Shown here in pieces: positions 1 through 12,400 of a DNA stretch of 64,000 nt (within the stretch, counting starts at the first letter, position 1; every line of letters starts with the position of its first letter). The stretch covers positions 253,159,582 through 253,223,581 of the forward strand of contig CP136061.1 of assembly GCA_032622095.1 (NCBI GenBank). Reading direction: 5' to 3'. A program made the translations under genes and the position numbers. The DNA comes from Siphonodentalium dalli. Its lineage: Eukaryota > Mollusca > Scaphopoda > Gadilida > Siphonodentaliidae. The notes beneath the pieces are model-generated. The model saw nothing but the letters and a program-made list of their open reading frames with translations. It was not told where the DNA came from and made no database searches.

Positions 1-298
1 TGCCCCATCTATTGAGCTCCATTTTAAAATAAACAAATTAGTTGTTTGTCCCCATAAAGGGGAAAGAATGGGTCGATTCGAAAATATTTAAAATATATAA
101 GAGAATACATTGGCCTAATAATATTTAACTTGACCTTGTAAGTCAGTGCATTCTCTTATATATGTGAGTCTGCCATAGCATATATAAGTGAATGCGCTGG
201 CATAGTATCTTTAATGCTGCACCAGTGCAGCTCCCATCCCATCATCATTAATGGTTTTAGCTCACAAATAGCACAGCTTGTTTTTTTTTATTTCACAG
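1..298. repeat. End of an upstream intron with a degenerate hairpin MITE
   Basis: From about 95 to 250 there is a diverged copy of the 'CCAATGCATTCTCTTATA' hairpin family seen many times later. It carries the GTGCAGCTCCCAT tail of the 'CATGA' subfamily. The last ~30 bases before 299 are a T-rich tract ending in CAG, a good 3' splice site. No coding sequence was seen before 299. Confidence 0.6.
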
Positions 299-406
299 AA
301 TCAAACAGGAAAATAGTTTTCATCTCTTCGTTAGAATCCTGATTCGTCATCTGTCAAAGTTAGTCACAGCAGGAAAACACCAAGAATGGAGACAGATGAA
401 AGGAAG
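299..406 (+). CDS. MMS22L: MMS22L exon (first one in the window)
   Basis: The acceptor is T-rich and ends TTTCACAG. The donor is AAG|GTATGT. The first base is the third base of a codon, and the exon ends after two bases of an Arg codon. The peptide starts IKQENSFHLFVRILIRHL and ends QEWRQMKGR. It matches the human segment ending in KQVKGR, a few dozen residues before the IWKG landmark. No ATG start is expected here because the N-terminal half is missing from the window. Confidence 0.8.
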
Positions 407-3400
407 GTATGTATACTGAGTTACATACTAACTGGAGTACTGTATTCACCCGTCAGTAGTCTAAGGGGGCCGGTGATTTTTTTGGACCTAAAAACTTGCG
501 AATGGGCCTCCCTTCGAGCACCACATCTAAAATCTAAATTTGCAACACAGTGCTAAACTAACCTCATATTTTATATGAATTATAATGAATATTATTTTAT
601 TTAATAAAAAATAAATTTGTTTCTGTTTTTTTTTATAAATAGATAAAAATATTATTAATATAAATATTTAAAATAAGACATAAAGATCATCTTATATTTA
701 GGAGATAAACGTACCCTGTTGAGTTGTACGTTCTGGGATTCGAGCATGAAATCAGTTTGCAAACGAGCCGGCTTGCCGGCGAGTTCACCAACTGTTTTCA
801 TGCTCGAATCCCAGAATGTACAACGAAACAGGGTACATTTATCTCCATTGTAATTCAATCTAGCAAGGAAGTCAATTAGTCATTTTCATGACACGAATTG
901 ATACTTTCATTTTGCTGTTGTCACCATGCACAAATCGTTGGGTTTGTTCATTGCGTTACTCGGAACACTGCTCCATAACAATTTCCTGTTGGGTGGGTTG
1001 GCTCGTTTCGCTACTCCGTTGTGCGCCGATGAAATTTTACCGTGCTACATTCAGATTTGATGCACACTGAAACGGCCGATGAATGGCATCTATAGACAAC
1101 AACGCGCGGGTGTGCTCGTTTTGCTACTCCGTTCTGCGCCGCTGAAATTTTACCGTGCTACATTCAGATTTGATGCACGCTGAAGCGGCCAATGTCGGTG
1201 AATCGAAAACTAAAGCTAGCCGCTCTCAGCCAATCAGAATGCTTGTTTTTAGTGACAAATACTTAATTGAATTACAAATTGCAATACAGCAATACTGGGA
1301 CAGGTAGTATAAATGAGTTTTCCAGAGAAATTAGCTGAAGTAATGCTATTTAATTAGACTCTTATTATGACAGCTCTTGTAAAAACACCACTATCAGCTG
1401 CAGTTAAAAACAGTGACCAGCCTAGTGGGAAACTTGGGAGGCATCTTCTCCCTGAGATAGAAGTGACTTCTCCCTCATATACCAGTATGCTTATGTCCCG
1501 ACAGCATGTTTAAAGTATATTTACTGATTATCATGGTGTAATTACTCACTACAATGGTTTTATTACTCACTATAATGGTGTTATTGCTCACTATAATGGT
1601 TTTATAAATGGGCTCTTGTGTTGCATAATAATTATTGGATCATACTCTCAGGTGCCTAATAATAGCATCAGCACGTTTATTAATTTTAGAGAAAATTCCC
1701 AAAGATCACTATTATTTGGCATTGAAACAGAGTGAAATTGCTATCACTATTATTAGCTCAACTTTACTTTGTAAAGTTTGAGCTATTGCCATGGCTTTGT
1801 CGTCCGTCGTCCGTGTGTGCGTGTGTACGTGATGCGTCAACAATACAGGCTACAGGTCGTATCGTGGGTCGGATCATTATGAAATTTGTCATAGCTGTTG
1901 ACATTAACATTTAGACTGGAATGATTAATTTTGGGGTTATTTGGAAAAAAAACATGGCCGCCAGTGGCCATTTTGGATTTCAAAATTCAATCCATTAGCA
2001 CGGGCTACAGGCCGTACTGTTCGTCTGATTGTCATGAAATTTGTCATGGATATTAATATTGACAAGTAGATGGGAACGAGTAATTTTGGGGTCATTCGGC
2101 CAAAAAACATGGCTGCCGGCAGCCATCTTAGATTTTACTCTTTGCATGACTAAATCGTTTGACACGGGCTACAGGTCGCACCTTTAGTCTGATCATCATG
2201 AAATTTGTCATGGCTGTTGAAATTGGAATGTAGATGGGAACAAGTCATTTTGGGGTCATTCAGACAAAAAACATGGCCATCAGTGGCCATCTTTGATTTC
2301 AAAATTGAATCCATTAGCACTGGCCACAGGTCGTACTGTCCGTCTGATCATCATGAAATTTGTCATGAATGTTAATATTGACAAGTAGATGGGAACGAGT
2401 AATTTTTGGATTTTGGGGTAATTCGGCCCAAAAACATGGCTGTCAGCAGCCATCTTGGATTTTACTCTTTGTATGACTAAATCCTTTAGCACGGGCTACA
2501 GGTCCTACCTTTAGTCTGATCATCATAAAATTTGTCATGAATGTTAATAATGACATGTAGATGGGAACGAGTCATTTTGGGGTCATTCGGCCAAAAAACA
2601 TGGCCACCAGCAGCCATCTTGGATTTTACTCTTTGTATGACTAAATCCTTTAGCATGGGCTACAGGTCGTACCTTTAGTCTGATCATCATGAAATTCATG
2701 GCTGTTGAAATTGGAATGTAGATGGGAACGAGTCATTTGGCATTTGGCTGCCAGTGGCCATCTTTGATTTCAAAATTAAATCCATTAGCACGGGCCACAG
2801 GTCGTACTGTTCGTTTGATCATCATGAAATTTGTCATGAATGTTAATATTGACATGTAGATGGGAACGAGTAATTTTGGGGTCATTCGGCCCAAAAACAT
2901 GGCCGCCAGCAGCCATCTTGTATTTTACTCTTTGTATGACTAAATTCTTTAGCACGGGCTACAGGTCGTACCTTTAGTCGGATCATCATAAAATTTGTCA
3001 TGGATGTTAACAATGACATGTAGATGGGAACGAGTCATTTTGAGGTCATTCGGCCAAAAAACATGGTCGCCAGCAGCCATCTTGGATTTTACTCTTTGTA
3101 TGTCTAAATCCTTTAGCACGGCTACAGGTCCTACCTTTAGTCTGATCATCATAAAATTTGTCATGGATGTTAATAATGACATGTAGATGGGAACGAGTCA
3201 TTTTGGGGTGATTCAGCCAAAAAACATGGCCGCCAGCAGCCATCTTGGATTTTACTCTTTGTACGACTAAATCCTTTAGCACAGGCTACAGGTCGTAACT
3301 TTAGTCTGATCATCATGAAATTTTTCATGGTTGTTGAAATTGGAATGTAGATGGGAAAGAGTCATTTTGGGGTCATTCGGACAAAAAACATGGCCGCCAG

Positions 3401-6400
3401 TGGCCATCTTTGATTTCAAATTTCAATGCATTAGCACGGGCTACACGCCGTACTGTTCGCCTTATCATCATGAAATTTGTCATGGATGTTAATATTGACA
3501 TGTAGATGGGAATTATTAATTTTGGGGTCATTCGGCTATAAAACATGGCCGCCAGCAGCCATCTTGGATTTTACTCTTTGTATGACTAAATCCTTTAGCA
3601 CGGGCTACAGGTCGTATCTTTAATCTGATCATCATAACATTTCAGCCAAATCCACAATTGATCTCATTTTCACAAACATGACTGATGTTCTCACAACAGT
3701 GATAGAGTGTCCATGGTCTGATCATAAGGGAGTTGTTGCTGCAATTCCATCAATTAAATAAATGGCACTGCCAGGTCTAAACTGTGCAGCCCTAACTTAT
3801 TGATGAAATCCTTGCAATGAACATAACTTCATCTACAAATATAATACCCAAGGCCTTTTATTGCTCATTTTTTACACTCCTTTTTAATCTCTCTATTCAT
3901 TGCTCATCACAGAAAAATTACGTGTAAACAAGCCTTGAAATAGGGTGTCTGTCATTTGCAGAATGAGGTCCCCAGAGGGTGAATTTAGTGATGCTACCCC
4001 GCATAGCGGGCTAGCATCACCAAATTCACCCTCCGGGGACCTCATTCTGCTAATGACAGACACACTATTTTAAGGCTTGGGTGTAAATTGAATTTCATCC
4101 ATTGTTACTTCTCCCTGATAACAAGTCCACTTCTCCATAATAACCAAACAGGGAGAAGTGACGTCTCCCAGTTTGAAACCTCCAGACTGGTCCCTGGCTA
4201 AAAGATATCGCATCTGATTGGATATGTAAAGGAATGGAGGTGGGCTTATATTTAAGGACCAAACCATGATTTTTTTGGGATCAAAAAGTTAGACTGGGCT
4301 TATCCTCAATGATGGACTTACTGACGTGTGTATACAGTATGCATTTATCATTATATGAGCAATGAGATAAACTCATGATGGGTGATTTGTAGCTAAACAT
4401 GGCATGATACCACCTAGTTCTCTGAATTAAGAGTCGTTAAGAAAAATTCCATTGCATGACGTATCATTTGCAAGTATTGTGTCTATCTGAGACTGCTGAT
4501 GCAAGAACAATTTCAGATAACTACTTTTCTGACAGACAGCAGAACAATTGTGCCAGCCTATTAAACTACAGTGTCGTCTAGATAAAATAATCACCATTAT
4601 TGTAAGCCAGTGCATTCTCTTATGTGAGGCTCCCTATGGGATCTTTAAAGCTGCACCAGCGCAGCTCCAGTCATGAAAGGGTTAAACGCGTGTTGCATTG
4701 CGTCTGCATACTCAGTAAAATACAGTAATGCCCTAAATAATCGACTCCTTAACCACTGCAGAATTATGGGTAACTTTTCAGGATTTAGTCGGAAATATGG
4801 CTTGTTGCCATTCATCGGCAACAAGCCATATTTCCGACTAATTCCTGAAAAGTTACCCATAATTCTTCTGTGGTTAAGGAGCCGATTATTTTGGGCATTA
4901 CTGTATGTATCAAACTTACTTTATTGGGTGATGAACATCTGTTAATAAAAACTAACTTTTATGGACACTATGTTTTTGTAATAATGGCCATGGGCAACTG
5001 AAATGACACCCAGTTGCAGAGCGGAATGCTTCATTGGTGTGTGTACCAGAAATAAAAAATAACCTAAAAAAACACACTCTCGCATGCTTTTCAAAAAATA
5101 TTGACCTGATAAATTGACTTTACATGGTACATTGTTTATTGTAGAATTCTGTCTAAGTTTCATCAGAGACGGATGCAGGAGCTGACAGCGACGGGTCTCA
5201 TGCATTTTACATATCTCTTCATCTCTCTCGCTCTCGTCACGGAACTTGAGGATATAGTTTGTATTCTATTCCACACCCTTTAACCCTTTACCCAACAGAA
5301 CGGCCCTGTGCCAATGCATTCTCTTATATATGCGAGTCGACCATAGGTCGCCTCGCATATATAAGAGAATGCATTGGCTTAACACATATTAAAAATGATA
5401 AAATTGTCAAAGAATGTAGAAAAATATTATAAAAATTATTAAAAAATGTAAGAAAAAATTAGAAAATTGTTAAAGAATGTAAGAAAAAAATGGTAAAAAG
5501 TGTTAAAAAAAGATTTTTTTTAGGCCAATGCATTCTCTTTTATATGCGAGGCGACCTATGGTCGACTCGCATATATAAGAGAATGCATTGGCACATGGCA
5601 TAACTGTAACCATCACAATGTGGTCAATGAACCGGTTCCAATGATATCCATATTTGTATGGTGTTATTGAGACAGACCGAAGATATTTTAGGCTGTTGAA
5701 GCTTTATTTGGGTGTTTTTGGCCGTTTTGTTGGGTAAAGGGTTAGTGTGAAGAACATGCCTTCAACAAAATCACAGCTATTATTAAAATCACATGCATAT
5801 TATGAATGCCACAACAGCAATACCATTTGGAACTACTTCATGTCAAGTTTGATGCCACGAATGATGGCTAAAATTGTTCAGCTGTCAGCTTCCATTGTTG
5901 CCTCAATAATTATGGTTTTTCATGAGTTGTTAATAACACACACAGTTAAGGATTGGGCTTACTCGATTTAGGGGTGTAGAATAAACACAGAACACAACTT
6001 GGATCAGAATCTCAAATCTTTTATTGAATGGCACATAGTCCCATTTCACACAAGCTTCGTTCTATAAAAGATTTCTGTCTATATATATGGAAAATTTATG
6101 AAGGAGAGAGGCTTTTCAATTGCTCAAGAATTTTAGAAAGTAATGGATGTATCTGGATGTGGAGACAATTATCGGGGTTGTAAAATATTATAATTTACCC
6201 ACAAAATCTGTAGAATCTCATTTTTAAATATATGCAGAAAAAGGAGATAATTTCGTTGAAAGGCCCATGGCACAGTTTTTTTTTATGGCAAAGAGCATAT
6301 GACCAATTATATTCCGAACTAGTCCAAGTTTCTTCGAGGTAAAGAAGCTAGTGAAATCAGTTGGGATAAATACTGCTTTCTGTCCAAGACCCATCCCTAT

Positions 6401-9400
6401 ATCTAGCAGCGACCCATCCCTATATCTAGCAGCGACCAGCATAGAGGTTTTAACCCTTCCCCGACTGGATCTTCCTGAAATGTTGTCACAAAGTTCACCT
6501 TCTGGGAACCTCATTTTTCTTAGGCCTCAACTGCTATGGGAGACCTAGGATCAGATTGAAATTCCCCAGTTGAAGTTGGTGATGTTCACCCATCAGTCAC
6601 CTTGATTATGCATTTTATCTTCTGCAAATAATAGGGGATATAGAAACTTCCCAGAAGGTTAAAACTATCTAAAAACAATGAATTTGAGACTATAGATTCT
6701 TCCCAGAAGATGAGACCTAAGGAGAATGAGGTCCCCATGGGGGATAGCATCACTAAATTCACCCTCTGGGGACCTAATTCTGAAAATGACACACACACTA
6801 TTTGCAGGCTTGATGACTGTGATATTAATTTTTTCCAGGCCAGCAAACTATGTGACTTGTATGAGATGTTTGACTTCAGGAACATCAGTTTAGCGAAGCG
6901 TTCTGTCATATGGAAAGGCAAGTTCGCTCTAGTGTTCGTGCACTCGTCTCACAATATGGATGTGTCAAACTTGGCTGAAAAGTTAGCAGCTTCGTTTGAT
7001 TCAGTGTGCAGGTAAATAGATGTTCTTAAAGATTAATTAGAAGCCTCTACTTTATAATATAATTATTTATCAAACTACTTTTATATAACTCTCATTAGGC
7101 CACATAAAAAAGGTGTTTGTTTCTCAAGGAATTTTGTTTTCAAAAGTGATGAGGGAGGCAGGTATATGTTATTATTATTTATTTCAAATTTTTCAGATGA
7201 GGGAGGCAGGTTTTTGTTTTTTATAATTTTATTTTAATGATACCGTGTAACAAAAACACTCATTATTCAAATTTATCATATAACATGGAAAGCCTTAGGT
7301 GGTGGACAGAGTACATGCAGCTAAATGATAACAGATCTGAAATGGGAAAGTATCTGAAACTATATTCCATTTGGGAAGGAATTTATATATGCAATTAGAA
7401 ATGATATAGAAGCAGACAAATTTTATTATTTTTTTAATTTTTGGGGTCATTATACCCAATGAAATGTTCAAACATTTTGAAATCCAAGTGTGCTCATTTC
7501 ATTGAAACACACAAAGTCTCTCGATAAATCATCTCTTCTTGGTTTGCTGTTGTATGTTGGAAATGTGGTACTTTCCTTCTTCATTAGAATAGAAGTTCAA
7601 AAGCCTTTTTTTTTTTAATACATGAATCACCAGCATAATTTGGAACTGTAACATCAATGTCATCCTTTTTAGCTCAACTTTACTTTGTAAAGTTTGAGCT
7701 ATTGCCATGGCTTTGTCGTCAGTCGTCCGTGTGTGCGTGTGTGTGTGCGTAAGGCGTCAACAATAGAGGCTACAGGTCGTACCTTTGATCGGATCATTAT
7801 GAAATTTGTCATAGCTGTTGACATCAACATTTGTACCGGAATGATTCATTTTGGGGTCATACGGAGAAAAAAAAATTGGCCGCCAGCGGCCATCTTAGAT
7901 TTCAAAATTCAATCCATTAGCACGGGCTACAGGCCGTACTGTTTATCTGATCGTCATGAAATTTGTCATGGATGTTAATATTGACATGTAGATGGGAACG
8001 AGTAATTTTGGGGTCATTCGGCCAAAAAAACATGGCCGCCAGCAGCCATCTTCGATTTTACTCTTTGCATGACTAAATCCTTTAGCACGGGCTACAGGTC
8101 GTACCTTTAGTCAGATCATCATAAAATTTGTCATGGATGTTAACAATGACATGTAGATGGGAACAAGTCATTTTTGGGTTATTCGGGCAAAAAACATGGC
8201 CGCCAGCAGCCATCTTGGATTTTACTCTTTGTATGACTAAATCCTTTAGCACGGGCGACAGGTCGTACCTTTAGTCTGATAATCATGAAATTTATCATGG
8301 CTGTTGAAATTGGAATGTAGATGGGAACGAGTCATTTTGGGGTCATTTGGACAAAAAACATGGCCACCAGCGGCCATCTTGGATTTCAAAATTTAATCCA
8401 TTAGCACGGGCCACAGGTCGTACTGATTGTCTGATCATCATGAAATTTGTCATGGATGATAATATTTAGAGGTAGATGGGAACGAGTAATTTTGGGGTCA
8501 TTCGGCCAAAAAACATGGTCGCCAGCAGCCATCTTGGATTTTACTCTTTGTATGACTAAATCCTTTAGCACGGGCTACAGGTCGTACATTTAGTCTGATT
8601 ATCATAAAATTTGTCATGGCTGTTGAAATTGGAATGTAGATGGGAAACGAGTCATTTTGGGGTCATTCGGACAAAAAACATGGCCGCCAGCAGCCATCTT
8701 GCATTTAAAAATTTAATCCATTAGCACGGGCCACAGTTAGTACTGTTCGTCTGAGCATCATGAAATTTGTCATGGATGTTAATATTGACATGTAGATGGG
8801 AACGAGTACTTTTGGGGTCATTTGGCCGAAAAACATGGCCGCCAGCAGCCATCTTGGATTTTACTCTTTGTATGACTAAATCCTTTAGCACGGGCTACAG
8901 GTTGTACCTTTAGTCTGATCATCATAAAATTTGTCATGGATGTTAACAATGACATGTAGATGGGAACGAGTAATTTTGGGGTCAATCGGCCAAAAAACAT
9001 GGTCGCCAGCAGCCATCTTGGATTTTACTCTTTGTATGACTAAATCCTTTAGCACGGGCTACAGGTTGTATCTTTAGTCTGATCATCATAAAATTTGTCA
9101 TGAATGTTAATAAAGACATGTAGATGGGAACGAGTCATTTTGGGGTCATTCGGCCAAAAAACATGGCCGCCAGCAGCCATCTTGGATTTTACTCTTTGTA
9201 TGACTAAATCCTTTAGCACGGGCTACAGGTCGTACCTTTAGTCTGATCATCATAAAAATTTTCATGGCTGTTGAAATTGGAATGTAAATGGGAACAAGTC
9301 ATTTTGGGGTCATTCGGACAAAAAACATGGCCGCCAGCGGCCATCTTGGATTTCAAAATTTAATCCATTAGCACGGGCCACAGGTCGTACTGTTCGTCTG

Positions 9401-12400
9401 ATCATCATAAAATTTGTCATGGATGTTAACAATGACATGTAGATGGGAACGAGTCATTTTGGGGTCAATCGGCCAAAAACATGGCCGCCAGCAGCCATCT
9501 TGGATTTTACTCTTTGTATGACTAAATTCTTTAGCATGGGCTACAGGTCGTACCTTTAGTCTGATCGTCATAAAATTTGTCATTGATGTTAACGATGACA
9601 TGTAGATGGGAACGACTCATTTTGGGGTCATTCGGCCGAAAACATGGCCGCCAGCAGCCATCTTGGATTTTACTTTTCTCTTCATGTCTATAAACTAGTA
9701 ATAGACGTTCAACGTTCCACATTCCTAATCGCTCCATTGACTGTAATATATTAAATTATTCCCTTTCCAAGTTTAGCTACAGTGTCATTGACACTTTCAT
9801 TTATAATTATTTCGAGTTGTATGTATCGACCGGACATCCGAACGTTGTTGCAACATCAGAGGCATTTAACTGTTCGTCAACACAATAAAAATCCGATGTT
9901 TTCAATTTTGAAACGCGAACTTGAAACAGTGTGAAAAGTGATTTCAGAATTGTTCGCCTGAGTTTCCTCTCGGTATTCAGTAAGAATTATCCATTTGTTT
10001 TCGTCAATAACTTTCTCCCGAAGGAATTGAAAAGAATGTGTATTAGGGCATGGTATAACTGTCCATGGTACAAGGTGTTGAAGAGGTGCTCCCAGCTTCT
10101 TTCCAAACACGGCAACATTTATTAGTTACGAGCGTGGCCATTTTTCATACCGGAAACAACGAGGAGGTGCGCTCGATCTCGCAACCCGGAATCCGGTGTA
10201 CTTTTACCACCAAAGAGGCATAACTCTATATACTTACATTGCTTTCATCCTGCCAATCTCAACAGTGAAAATTGGGAACCCGCGGTAGGGTAGTAAGCTT
10301 ATTATAAGCCGGCGATAAAAAGTGCCAATGCGCACAGTTTTTCAAGACGCGGCGGTCCTTGAGAAATGAAGTTGCATTTTTATGTGGCCTTACTATCATT
10401 CTCATTCCCAGCACATCGATTAGAACTTCAAAAAACACAATGCCAAACAATTGCTACATATACCATAAAACAACATACTTTTCATATATGAACATTGCAT
10501 GTCGCTGTGAAAGACAAAACAATAGCGAACTGTAAGCTTTGTAGAATAAAATTTGGTTATAGTGTGTTGAAATTCAAGAGTGAAAAAAAAAAAACTATCG
10601 TTTTAAAGGCCAAACAAAAGAAAGGGTTTTGGTTCTCGGGCAATTTTTTTTCAAATCAATGAGGGAGGGAGGGAGGGAGGGTTTTATTTTTATTTTTTTT
10701 ATATTGTTCTGCACATACTGTAAGCATGAACAAAGATACCTTCCTCTGTCTAGTAATAACCAGAAATGCAGAGGGAACTGTTATTCATATAAGCTCATTT
10801 AGTCTTATATAAACATGACATTGTACTACCAGTGTATGACTGGGATTACCCAACATTATATAATGCCCCTGACATTTACTATTGTTATTGTTGTCTTAAA
10901 ACTGATACCTCTCCATTCTAATATGTGATCCTGAATTTCATCCTGTGTCTTTCAATTGTATGGGCAGGGCACGATTTAAGTGGTATCGCATCGCTATTTG
11001 CAATACAATATACTCGGTTGATGATGCAATATCAGCCTGCTTCTCGCGAATTGCGATACACGATGTTTGCATGCCGAATCCGGTCCACATATTGCAGAAA
11101 ACAGAGCATAACAGACTGAGGTCGATATAATTTACAATGGAAGAGGCATAACTCTATTATTTGACATGGCGCGTCTTCATGCACCTCGAGCATGACCATG
11201 CTATATTAAATCGATTCTGATTGCAATTGGTTGGTCGTTCCTTGACAACCAATGAAATCATTTGTAGCAAAAGTGGTTGATGGGACCATGTGGTATTCTG
11301 TTTACAATAAAAAGATTTCTGTTCTTAAAATAAAAACTGTTCAAGCATGGCAGAAAGACTTTCCATGGCTTATTTACAAAACTGACAAGACAATAAAGCA
11401 TCACTGCTGTTATGTGCATTAAATGCATGGAAAGTGAACACAGATTACGTAAACTGAGGAATTTTAGCAATGAGTTCATGAAAGGGTCCAGGGACGAAAA
11501 TTCCTACTAGTATCTTTTACTTTTAGTTCTCCGCCTACCTTATGACAATGCCTGCCATTGCCTAGCCCCTGGTATGATAGCCATTGATGTGATTGGGAAA
11601 GTTGGGTTCCAACTAGCTTGGATTCAGTTGTATATTAATACAATATATAATACAAATTTTTAAATCAAATTCAGATACTGTAAAAGTACATTTATTCGTG
11701 GGGGTCCAATTTTCGTGGTTTTCGTGGTTGCTGCTAACCACGAAATTAAAAACCCCACGAAAAATTAATCTTCGAAACTAAATCGATTTTGAGAAATAAG
11801 AAATGTCACGTGGGAGGTAACTCTATTGTCCCAATTTAAAATCAAAGCCTAGGGAGGTAACTCTATCAAACTGGAAGTACATTAATGGAAGAGTAGCTAC
11901 GATATAATTACAATGTTTAATCAATCTAACTTCATATAAATAAATAACATAACAATAACACATCAACAGTTACTGGTCACGCATACCCCTCACAGGTGTT
12001 TCACTAACCTTCCTGTTCAATAACGCAGAATAATCGCAGGTAATCCAGAAGTTGTAGGAGGACGAAAATCAATCTTACCACTTTTTAACCAGTTTTTAAG
12101 AGACATATTTGCATTATGCTGTTGACCATTTGGGGTTGTATTTCATATGGTGCACACTAATAGATGTTGGCTTCAGTAAATAATCCCCAGTCTCACATTG
12201 ATTGTTTTGAGAAGTGAGTACTTTCACCTAGCTTTTGTATGCTTAAGTAATACAATCCCGTCGTTAATATTCTCGATAGCCGGCAACAAAAGCTTGGACA
12301 CGCGACGTGCTAATTACGCCTGCAGTGCGGATGCGCAATTACCGACAGCTTGTCGATGTGTCTACACGTCTATTAGTTGCATTTGATTGTTGTTATTGGG

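Noticed and set aside
6061-6130. Candidate for the missing MMS22L exon (IYGKFMKERGF)
   Set aside because: Resemblance to human IYSKFHQKR stops after a few residues, and there is no acceptor before it or donor after it.
2280-9737. Several minus and plus strand ORFs of 60-94 codons
   Set aside because: All lie in the ~163-bp arrays and repeat the same peptide with the unit period, so they are by-products.
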